The notes under the pieces: generated by a model
Told to the model about the DNA's origin: nothing
The model's input: the letters and a program-made list of their open reading frames with translations, nothing else
Database searches by the model: none
Shown: one piece after another, positions 24,801 through 36,765 of the stretch
Layout of the letters: each line of letters begins with the position of its first letter
Position numbering within the stretch: the stretch's first letter is position 1
Position numbers and translations under genes: made by a program
Assembly: GCA_963383645.1 (NCBI GenBank)
Contig: OY726572.1
Span: 22,995,792-23,059,791, forward strand
Reading direction: 5' to 3'
From: Muscardinus avellanarius
Lineage: Eukaryota > Chordata > Mammalia > Rodentia > Gliridae
Length of the DNA: 64,000 nt

Positions 24801-27800
24801 CCCGTGCTGCTGTCTGGCCTCAGCCTCTTGGAGCGGCGCAGATGGAGGAGCCCCGTGAGCTCCATCTTGTTCTGCAATGAAGCTCCTAGGTGGGAGGGGG
24901 TCAGGGCGTGCCACGAGAAGGCTACCTCAGTGAGCCTGTGGCCCGAGGCTTGTGGTTGCTGCTGCAGCCCGGCCTGGAAGATTCCCTGAGCGCTTCAGAA
25001 GAGACTTGGGGGCAGGGAGAGGCCCCCCGTGATTATTCCTCAAGATTCTAGATCCCAGCTCAAAATGGGCCGCACATCAAGCCCTGCCCCTCATCTCTCT
25101 GGCCCAGTGCCTGTCTGCTGTGTGCGCAGGCCGCAGCCTGCCTCTCACTAAAGTGCTCAGATCCTACCATGGCCGGCCGGCCGGCCTGCCTCCCTTCCTT
25201 CCTCCTTCCTTCCTTCTTTCCGCTTTTCTCTCCTTTCTTCACCCCCTGACATAGGACCAGGGCTAGGTTGTTTGGGAAACTGCTCGCATAAACTCTGCTT
25301 CCATCCACGGCAGCAGAGACAACTGGTCAAAACTGCAGTCAAAACCTACAGGCAGGTGGGGTTTCCGGTGTCGCTTAAAGCACAAAGTGCTACACTGACC
25401 GCAGCTGCTTTCCCGCAATCTCAAGCGTGTCCACTTGTCTTTCCAGTGCATGCCCTGAGGCCCGCAGATATCCAGGTGGTGGCCGCTCTGGGGGATACTC
25501 TCATTGTAAGGACCCTTGGGCCCAGGGCGGGTTGGGCGTGGCTGGGCCACTTGGGTCCCAGCCCTCCTGACACCAGGACCTGCTCTCCTGCCCTCTGACC
25601 TCTCTTGCCCCTCTGTCCTGGCCCTGTCAGTCCAAGACAGTGACTGTACTTAGATCTCTGACTACTCTCTGAAGCAGGTGTGGAGGGGAAATCTTTTTCA
25701 GGAGTACGCTGAAATGTGTCAGCGGAGGTTTTGAACACATCAGCAGCACTTTTTAAACATAGGCAAAAATGCATTCTTTTGACTTAAAATTCTCCCTGCC
25801 AGTGTGGGTGCTCTTTTCCCTTTGGATTTTGCTTTACGATCAGCTCAGACACCCACATCTGTTGCTTCTTTGTGTGGGTGCAGAAAGCAGCCTGGAGGCC
25901 TCAGAGGCGGGAGACGCTCTGCTCGCCTTCCCGGCAACTGGGCTCTGGTGGCTTCCTGGGAGCAAGCCTAGGGCTCCGCCAAGGCCTTACCCAGGGTCCT
26001 GCAGGGGAAGCAGAGAAATGAGAGATGATGAGGCATCTCTCCATGCAGTGGCAAATCCACAAGCTCCTCCTTCCCACTCGTAAAGAACTGGATTTGTAAA
26101 GCACGTGAGACTTCAAAATAGTCTTTACAACTATAATCCAAATTGGCCTGGATCACAAGCGTCCAGGAAGAGATGTCAAGGTCAGGGAAGGCAGGGAGCC
26201 AGGAGGGAGGTGGGAGACGCCAGCCTGCGTGTCCTGGCTCCATCTCTTGCTTTGCTCCAGCTGTGACAAGAGCCCCGGGAACCACGTCTTGGAAGCACTG
26301 CGTGTTCACAGCCTCCCTCTCCTCTGACTTGCTTTTCCTCTGTGTTTTGGTGTGTTCTCAAAGGCCGGCAATGGAATTGGCTCCAGACCAGGCGACCTTC
26401 CTGACATCACTACTCAGTACCGGGGACTGTCATTCAGGTAAAGTTAACCCTTGACCTTTTCATCTCCAGAAGTTGAATGGGATTTGACTCATAAATGCAC
26501 AATTCCCCCAGACAAGGAGTAGGCCTGGAAAAGGCTTTCAGAGGATAACCTATATATTTCTGTAAAATGTAAACATTTGATGGATGGAGACAGTATTTTA
26601 CTGCTGATAATCTTTTTATTTTTAAATTGTACAGAAAATCAAGGTTCTTATCAGACTCCTGGGTCAGCAAATGCATCCGGAAATGTACACGAAAAGCACC
26701 AACCCCTAAGCCCCTCCCCACCAGCTTGCATGTATACGCGCCCGTGTCGATGTTCCTGCGTCTCTGTCTACGTGTTTGTTCATGTCATTCTGCAGTCACA
26801 CCTCTGCCTTTATGAATATTTACATAAACATCTGTATACAAAACTTTCCAAACCCGCACACGCTTCAGGAGGAAAAACCTGAGACAGTGTCACAACCCGA
26901 ACCTGCCTACGTATGGGCACAGCATTAGGAGGGAGGTGGATGGGTGAGGCTGCTGGATGTAAGGCAGAAGCCCAGATCTGCCCTTTGAAAATAACAGATG
27001 CCACCAGACCCAGAGGCACAAGCCTGCAACCCCAATACTTGGGAGCCTGAGACAAGAGGATTGTAGAGTCAAGGCCAGTGTGTTAACTTAGTAAGACTTT
27101 GTTTCAAAAGTAAAAAATAGAAAGGGCTGGAGGTGTAGCTCAGAGACAGAATGCCCCTGGGTTCAAATCCTAGTACAAAATTTTAAGTAAATTAAAAAAT
27201 AAAAGATACTCTAGTGATAGAGGACTAGAGAAGAGAGAATAGTCCCCCTGTCAGCAGAGAAGGGAAGGCTTCCTGGAGAAGGTGGTGCCCAGTGTGTCTT
27301 GAACAATTTGCCATTGGATAAGTGGATGGGGTGAGACAAAACATCTCAGGCACAGTAGACGAGCACAGGGCGTCCTCTGAGCCCTGGGTATGAGGATTCT
27401 GAAGTTTCTCTCCTTGCTAATAAAGTCTGTGCTGTGTATGCTTGCAAGTAATAGGCAAAAAACTCAGAATTTTCTGGTCAAAGACCTAGACCAAAGACAG
27501 CCACAAGAGGGCAGAGCGCTGAGAACAGCGGCCCCACGTGAACATGCCTGCTACCTCCCTTCCTCAGGGTGAATTCCTGTGAAATGTCTGCCCCAAGGAG
27601 AGTGAGGAGGCAGGTGACCAGGACTGTGACCCTGCTGCAGTCAGAGCTGAGGAGAGTCCCACAGAGAAGGGTTTCCAGGGCAGGAGAGAGGTATCATGGC
27701 ACAGCCGGTAGCCACCTGCAGGGAGGCCCCGGGTGTCCTTAGCAGGAGGGCAGGGCCTCTTCTTCCCAAAGTTGAGGTCAGTGCCTCCCACTCAGAGGTC

Positions 27801-29209
27801 CCCGAATTTCCATGTGTGCTCAGCCAGGTTGGTGGTTTCTAAGAGGCTGCATGGGACAAGGTAAAACCTCAGTGGAGAAAGAAAGAGACAAACAGACAAG
27901 AATGAGCTCAAGCAGGGCTGGCTGCAATACTGAAAATAAATGGGGTTGTAGCCGCTACACCTGGTCTCAGTTAGAGACAGCAGTGGCCTTGTTGGGGTGC
28001 CAAAGATGTTGGGGTGAGTGTTCGGCTCAGGAACTCGGGGTCTGCAGGGTCCTTGGATAACGTGGTGGAAAAGAATTTCAGCACGCGCCAGTTAGAGACA
28101 TAGACAGAGGTTTATTGGGAAAAGGGGAGGAAATACACATTCAAGAGAGAATGTGGGCCCCTCATGATGAGGAAGGCATTTTGGGGAATTCAGGGTCCTC
28201 TTCTTATAGGGAACTTTCATGAGGGGTGGGCTAGAGAAGGTCTGTGAGGATGAGCTCAGTCGGGTAGTCCCGAGGCGGTTTATGGTGGGCAGGTGGTCTG
28301 GCAGCCTTAGGGTGGATGAGCTCAGTCCAGTAGTCCCGAGGCTCTTCCTGATGGTCTGGTGGTCTGGTCAGCCTCAGAGTGGATGATCTTGGGTTGATTG
28401 GGGTCCTCATTAGTTGATTGACGGATAAGCTAGGATATCCTAAATTATAGGTTTTCTCAGAGATATTGTTAATTCTAGGATCTACAGGTTTCCCAGGAAT
28501 TTATGATAGTCAGGCCTGGGAAAAAGAACGGGTTTTTGGACAAGAGGCAGAAGCACTTCAGCTCCAGGTTCTTATATCAAATTTATATTTTTACTTTTTC
28601 TTCCTGTCTGTCTCCTTTCTACCTACTTATTCCTTCTATCCTACATCAGCCTCACATCATGTTGTGAGGACTTAGAAAACGAAGCTGGTGAATCATACAA
28701 CAGGTTGGTGAGCCACACCCGGGGGAGCAGCCTGCAGAAATGAGGCAATCGATCTAACTTCAGACAGTTCAACTATCTGGGCCCCCAGGATTATGATGCA
28801 AATACAATATTCTGCTAAAAGTTGCTCTCTGAAGCTATGGGAAAATCCAGCCATTGTCCTGTTTCTTCCTACTAGTGACAGGCCTGCATTCTCTTGTTCG
28901 ATGTTGATGCCCCATGTTTGATGGCTGCTATTGAACATGGACCCCTTAGGACCCTTAGGACCTGCTTAAGACACCTTATTTGTCCTAAGTGTTTCAGAGA
29001 TCTGTCCAGTGCACCTGTGTTAAAGATGGAAGCTTCAGGTCAGAGACGGAGAGTTTCACTCATGGTAGACTTTGTCAATGTGTGTTCCGTGGAACATTGA
29101 CTCCATCCTAGAGGGGAAAATCTTGTGCTTTGGGGGAATTATAATCTACTAAAGCCTTCCTCTGGGGAAACCACATGCCTTTTAACATATTAAAGGCTCT
29201 GAGAAGCTC

Positions 29210-29265
<56 letters not shown>

Positions 29266-32200
29266 TATATACTATATATGTGCTTAAGTTTTGTTTAACC
29301 CAGCATTTCCCTTAATCTCATAATTCTTTCTATGTTTGTATACCTAACGATGTTCCCTGGGAAAGGTTCATGTAGTAGATTGATCTGAAAATAAGCAAAC
29401 TTTTATGCTGGGCGTGGTGGCACACGCTTGTAATCCCTGCACTTGGGAGGCTGAGACAGGAGGATTACACAGCTTCGAAGCCAGCCTCAGCTACTTAGTG
29501 ATGCTATCAGCAACTTAGTGAGACCCTGTTTTCAAATAAAATATATATTTTTAAAAAATAGGTCTGGGAGGATAGCCCGGAGGTAGAAAGCCTCTGGGTT
29601 GCACCACAAGTACCACAAAAAAAGGAAAGTTTTTTGAGCCATTGAAGCTTCTAGAAGGGGAATAGTATGTAACTAATAATTCCAGGTAAATTAGGAGTGC
29701 AGCCTGCCTCTCTTCTACCAGGGACACAGAGGGGAAAGAGTGGGCCTTATGTAGTTAGCTGAGAAGTGCACCCTGGATTCTTGGGGAAGGGTGGCCATGA
29801 GCAGGACCAGCAGAGGGCGTTTGGCTGTGTATATTTCCAAGGCCCCTTGAACCTTGGGAGTCATGCACCAGGGGACAGTTCCAGCTTTAGCTAGCTCACC
29901 AGGCTGGAGGTCTTTAGAGAAGGGCTTCTCCTCTGCTGACTTGTTTGAGATTGCTCAATAGGCCAGAATAAAATGTATTTACCAAAAAGTGCATTTCTTT
30001 TTTTTAAATTTTTTATTGGTGCACTGTATTCATACATCATAGTGGGATACAAACTTTTGTAGACATACATGCACACATCACCCAGTCAGCCCCCACCTGA
30101 TCCCCACCCCATTTCCTCCCCATCCCTCCTTCCCATACTTGGCTTAGTGGTTGACATCTAGTATTATATCAATTTATCCAAAATTAAAAATGATAATCTC
30201 ACATAACAGTTTCATTTGTCTGATACCAAGCTCTTGATAACTTCAAGATAACATTTCAATATTTCTTTTTGCTTTCTTCCTTACCAGAGAATATTTTTTC
30301 TTTTTTTTTTTAGGTGAAACTATCATATATTTATATATTTATTTTTCAGAAAAAAATCTATCCTAATATGGAATATGGACTCTAGATACCCAAAACGATC
30401 TCGAAAAAGAACAAAGCTAGAAGATATATATTTTCTGATTTCAAACCATATAAAGCTACAATAATTGAAACAGTGTAGTACTGTTCTAAAGGCAGATATA
30501 TAAACCATTGGAGTTAAATAAAAGCCTAGAGATACATTCTTCCATATATTGTCAAGTTATTTTTGACAAGGTTTCCACGAACATTTGGTGGTGGAAATAC
30601 TAATCTTTTAACTAAATATTGTTGAAAAATAATAATTACATGAAAAAGAATAAAATTGGTCCCTTACCTAATCCCATATACAAATATTAACTCAAAATAG
30701 ATAAAAGACCTAAATATAAATCTTAAGATTATAAACTTTTAGAAGAAAATCTGGGTCATAAAACCTCACAACATTGAAATTGGCAGTGATTTCTTGGATA
30801 TGATTTCAATGGCACAGGCAACAGAAGAGTATACAAACTCCCTTAAAAAAAATATTGTATACCCAAAGACAATGTAAACAGAGTTAAAAGTTACTGATAG
30901 AATGGGATAAAATATTTCCAAATGCTATATCCGAAGGTATATTAATATTCCAACTAGAAATCCTAAAAATTAACAACAATAAAAGCAAACAATACAATTT
31001 AGAGATAGGTAAAAGACTAACATACATAATCAATCTCCACAGATAACCAATCTTAGTTGTCTGTTGGATGGAAAATCTTGTTTCTATGGTTCTGGTGTGT
31101 GTTACCTATTTCTTCTTTGTAGTTAATCTCTTTGAATATTTTCTCTAGTGCTGGTTTTGAAGACATAAATTCCTTCAGTTTCTGTTTGTCATGGAAGCTT
31201 CTTATTTCTCCATCTAATTTGATAGAAAGTTTTGCTGGGTAGGAAATTTTTGGCTGGAAGTTGTTTTCTTTCAGAGTTTGGAATATGTTACTCCAAGCCC
31301 TTCTGGCTCTCGTGATTTGGTTTGGGAAGTCTGGAGTGATTCTAATTGGTTTGCCTCTGAATGTCACTTGGCTCTTTGTTTTTGTTGCCTTTAAGATTCT
31401 CTGCTTGGCTTCCACATTGGTCATTTTGACAATTATGTGGTGTGGGTATCCTCTTCTCCGATCCTGTCTAAAGGGTGTTCTATAAGTTTCCTGGACCTGT
31501 GTATCGACCTCTTGCTCTATGTTTGGAAAATTTTCTCCTATTACTTCCTTGAAGAGATTGTTGATCCCTTTGGTTTCACCTTCATTTCCCTCCTCTATTC
31601 CAATTATTCTTAGGTTAGCTTTCTTAAAATGGGCCCATATTTCTTCAATGTCAGATTCCTGCTGTCGGATATTTTTTTCTAGACTAGAAACTATGCATTC
31701 ATTTTTGGATTGATCATCTTCTAGGAGCAAGATTCTATTCTCCATGTGGTCTAATCGGTTGTTTGTACTTTGAATTGAGGCCTTTACTTCATTAATTGCA
31801 TCCTTTATCTCTTTTTGGCTCTCTCTGAATTCTTTTCGAAACACCTCTATTATTTCTACAGTTATTTTCCTGATTTGATCTTCTAGAAATCTCTGAATTT
31901 CTGTTTTATCAGGTTCTGATGTTGTGGGGTTGTGGGCATTCATTGTTCCATTGTTATTCCTCTTTCCCATGATTTCGGAAGTTTGTGCCTTTTCTGGGTT
32001 CTTCCCTTGGGTCACTATGACTTCACTTAAGGTGCTCTGGATCTCGAGTCTGTGGTATCTCAGACCCCACTACTCCTTTACTGGGTTGTATCACAGAGTC
32101 TCCGACCCAGGGAGTCGATAGAGGCTGCTTTAGACTATGGGGGGTGCCAGGTTGGGCGTTCTCCTATGGTGTGATATCTCTGCCACCGCCACTCCCCCAC

Positions 32201-35200
32201 TGGGTCAAGTCCCTGGGAGTGTAGTACTGGGATTTCTCCTCTGGGGCCACAATTTGACTCACTGTTGTTGAGTATGCAGATGGAGCTGTAGTGGACTCAG
32301 TGAATTCGCTGTTGCTGCCGCCGGTGACAATATGGAGCCGCTGTCACGCCCTCGGCCGTGAGACTGGCGTATTTCCTCTTTGGTTTTGAGCTCTGCTCTG
32401 AGTCCCTGCAGCGTGTGCTTGTGCTGAGCTCAGCCACTGGGAGCTTTAGATGCTCCTTGCGCCGAAAAATCCCGCCTGGCTGTTCCTCAGCGGCTCACCT
32501 CGGCTTGCTGTAGCCATCCGGTGAACTTGCTGCTGCCGCCAGCAGTAAGGCACTGCTGCCGCGTCCTCAGGCGTGAGGCCGGTGTATCTCCTCTGTGGCT
32601 CTGAGCTCCGTTCTGAGTCCCCTTCCTCTCTGGAGGCTGGTGATTTTTTTGTTTCTCTGGTGATGGTGTTTTCTGGCTATGAAAGGCGCTGATTTTGTGG
32701 TAATGGAGATTGGTTGTTAGCGGGGCTCTTAAGCCCCACTTTTCTCTCTTTTTTTGTTGTTAAGAGTTCAATCTCAATTACTGGAGCTTCTTCAGTAAAC
32801 ATTATTGAGCATCTGCTCTGTCTCCCTGTGGTGAGAGCAGATGAGCAGAGCCCAGCCATTGAGGTCACTGCGTCATATAAATTCCATCCCTGAGTGGTCT
32901 AAGGAAGACTAGCTGTTTGACAGGATCCATTTCCTGTTGTAGTTCTGATTGAATAGCTCTTCTCCATATTTATTTGGATAGGTGTCTTTTTCCCTCGTAG
33001 ACATTTTTACTCTAGAATGGCATCCGGGAGAGGTTTTCTTAGCCTTTGACCTTGGTCTGCCCACCGCACTTGTTTCAGCAGCAAGACGCCTTTAAACTAG
33101 AAATTACAGTAGAACGTGCTCAGTGTGTTTTGTGTCTGTGTCTGTTTCTCTGCTTATGTTTATATATGTTTATTGAAGGGAAAGGGGGGCAGAGTTAGAA
33201 CGTAGTGATTGGAGCCGGGCATGGTGGCTCACGCTTGTAATCCCAGTGCTTGGGAGGCTGAGACAGGAGGATCGCAGTTTGCAGACAGCCTCAGCAACTT
33301 AGTGAGGCTCTCCAAAACTTAGTGAGACCTTGTTTCCAAATAAAGAATAAAAAAATAGGGCTGGGGGTATAGCTCGGGGGTAGAAGGCCCCTGGATTCTA
33401 TCCCCAGTATCTCAAAGGAAAAAAAAGTGATTGGAGGCAATGTATGGATTTCTAATTTCCTTTCAAATGTAAGATGTTCTGTTTCATTGCCTTTGCTCCA
33501 AATAAAGAAGGATCAGGAACTTTTGCACCGTTGTAGAAGAACCAGAAGCACTAACAAATGGGCAAGCACTGGCCAACCTAGGTTCAGACAGCTGATGAGA
33601 AGGGGGAGAGAGGCCTGAGGGCAGCAGCAGGGCAGAGCTTGCTCCACATCTGCCCCCCTCACCCAGCCCCCTGGGTGCTTGCTGAGCCTGTGGCCTGCCT
33701 AGTATGAGAAAAAGTCAGCTTCATTCCAAGCATTCCTTGAATAAAAAACAGCTATGATTGGTTGATTTGTGGCCTGTCCTTTAGAAGTCTCTACTGGTGG
33801 GCTGGACCCTAAGGCTGTAAGGCTGTGCTCTTAAATTTTACTGGCCTGGAATAACAATGCTGGGGTGGAGAAAAGAGGCACAGAAGAAAAATAACAATAA
33901 ATAAACTGAAGATACTCTGCACATTGAGCAGTTTTAGTCAATAGAAAGACTTCCTGCACATGCTTGTAATTCCAGCGCTTGGGAGGCTGAGACAGGAGGA
34001 TTGCACAAGTTCGAAGCCAGCCTCAGCTACTTAGTGAGGCTCTCAGCAACTTAGTGAGACCCTGTTTCCAAATAAAGTATAAAAATAGGTCTGGGAGTGT
34101 AGCCTGGAGATAGAAAAGCCCCTGGGTTCCACCCCCAGTACCATAAAAAAAGAAAGAAAACAAATACTTCTTGCCTCTTGCATGTTGTGCTCAACTTAAG
34201 CACGTGAAAGTGAATGAACTCTTAGAGCATGTCTTGAAGTTAGAAGAAATTTGATGGGGTGGAGAGAGGTCATCCTCTGACCCTCCCAGTGGAATTTACC
34301 TGACACTGGGCAGAGAAGAGCTTATCTGTGTTCTAAAGGTTTCCAGCTCAGGCTGGGTTCTAGTTACCTTTAGGAACTTAGCTAACCTCTGCGCGCCTCT
34401 GTTTTCTACTCTGTCCAGTGGAGGCAGGCACGTCTACCTCACAAGTTTTTGGGAGAGGAGCGAGAACTCATGCAGGGAATCTAGTCCCCATAGGACCCAT
34501 GGTATACCCCGCACTAAAGGCTCTCCCTCCTGTGTTGGTGAAAAGAAACAACTCTCTTGCCTTCTAGTCCTGGATTTAGAGGGAAACCAACCCACTGGTG
34601 AATTTAAGGTTCTCTCAGGATGGCTTAAATACAGAGATGCATCTGGTACACCTAGCAGGTGCTGATGGGCACAGAGGGGCGGGCGCCTCTTTTGCAAAGC
34701 TTGTGCATTAACTCAGTCTCTGCATCACTGGCTTCTCACCTCCTGCAGTTCAGGCGGGGATGGTTCCCTGGACAACGTGACCACCTTACCTAGTAAGTAA
34801 CTCCCAAGGGCTAGAATGTGTCCCCTCATTCCATGTGCCTCCCAGCCAAGAAAGGGAGGAATGGCATCTCCCTCTGGGCCACCATTCAAGCAGGTGGGTG
34901 CGGAAGCCGTAGACAGGCAGCTGGAGGGAGTGGAATGAGCACTGGATTTGGAGCTTAGAGACCTGGGTCCAAGCCTGACCCTCCATGTGCCTCTAGGGTG
35001 ACCTAGGGCAAGCTACCACACATGAGCCTTAGTTTTTTTTCATATGGCCCAGGAGTGCTGAGACAGATGAGACAGAAACCCTTCACTGCGCCATGAGTTG
35101 TATAAAAATACTTTTCAAGTGAGGCGCTCTTGCTGCCGTGGCCCCCCTGTCACCCAGGCATTTCATCTGTCACCCAAGCGTTTCATCTCAGAGGGGCCCC

Positions 35201-36681
35201 CGCTTCTATGGGGCACTCACAACCTCCCTGCCCATCCCCAGGAAATGTGAGGGTGATGATACAGCCCGTGGTGAGGGCTCTAGGCAAGAAGAGACCTCCT
35301 GGCCTGAGCTCTCTGTGCCCTGCCCACCTTCCTCTTCCAGATATCCTCCGGGAGTTTAACAGAAACCTCACAGGCTACGCGGTGGGCACCGGAGATGCCA
35401 ACGACACAAATGCCTTCCTCAACCTGGCTGTTCCTGGAGCAAAGGCTGGGTACGGCACTGGGGGTCAAAGTGGGCGTCGAGGCACATGGTCTCCCCGTGA
35501 TCACAGTGCTCATCTGTTCAGCAACAACTGATTTCAGAGGCCCGGGCCACTCATCCTGTAGCCATAGCAAGGAGGCTAAAGGGCTGCGGCCTTGGGAAGC
35601 GCTCCTGCAGCGCTCGCCCAGATCCTGGCCTGGCTTTCCTGTGCAGCATCTTCTAAGAACTGGACTAACTGGCCAACTTAGCCACTTTTACAACTTACCC
35701 TGGCCTAATGATGCTAGAGAGGTCTGTTCTCTTCAGAGCCTCGTGAGTGGCAATTCCCCAAAACATCCAGTCCGGGAGGCCTCTAAGCAATATGTCCTCT
35801 CCCTCAGAAAGTGGAGATGCCCAGGGGCTGCTGACGCAGAAGAGCTGCTGGGCCTTGTGGGATGGTCTCTAAACGGGGCCTTCACCCAGCTCCTGGAGGC
35901 CCCAGAAGCCTGGGGATCCTGCCCCTGGCAGCTTCTGACTCAGCCATTAGAGCCTCTGCCACACTCCCTGGGTGTTGTGCGTGGCCCCCAGACATGCCCA
36001 GCCAGCCTGGGGAGGCTCCTCCTGGTAATAGGAACTGCTTAGGACAGACAGTCCCACCACTGTGTCCCAGGAGGTCACATGCTGTGATCTGTCACTTAGG
36101 GCTGATAAAAGAGAGACTCAAATGCCTGAATCCTATTCCCCCCATGACTTAGAAACTTAGGCACATACAGAATATGTACCTTCTCTCCGCCTCTTTCTAG
36201 AACAAGCATCTAGATAGGTTCACAAGAATAGCATAACATAGACTTAATAGGAGAGGAAAACGCACAGCTACTGGGGGAAACAAAGAGAAAGCAGCTGTGT
36301 CAGTGTGAGCATTTTTATAGTTATTAGGAGTGAGCATCAAACTCTCAGCTTCCTGGCAGTCGGGGAAGAGAAAGCATGCCAAGATGTTTATAGGTCTAAT
36401 TGCAGGATCTATAGCAGTCTTTCAAAAGAGATGAATGGTTTCTTATCATGTGATTCTAGAGGACATTTGCATGTCAAGCCCTAGAAAGAAGATCATGAGC
36501 ATGAGAGTTATTGGAAGTAACTCTGACTACACCTTTAGGAAAAACACATCATTGGCCTTTCAAAAGGTTGTTGGAATAACTCTCTAGAAGAGGCAAGTAG
36601 CTTCTGGTCTCTGAGCCTCAGGGTCTCTGCCAGCTCATGCAGTGAGGATGATATCAGGAAACCTCTAGGCCTCTTAGGAGG

Positions 36682-36765
<84 letters not shown>

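Noticed and set aside
35395..36042. 215-residue open frame overlapping a PLB1 exon
   Set aside because: Runs in a different phase from the exon, continues into intron, and shows no family signature.
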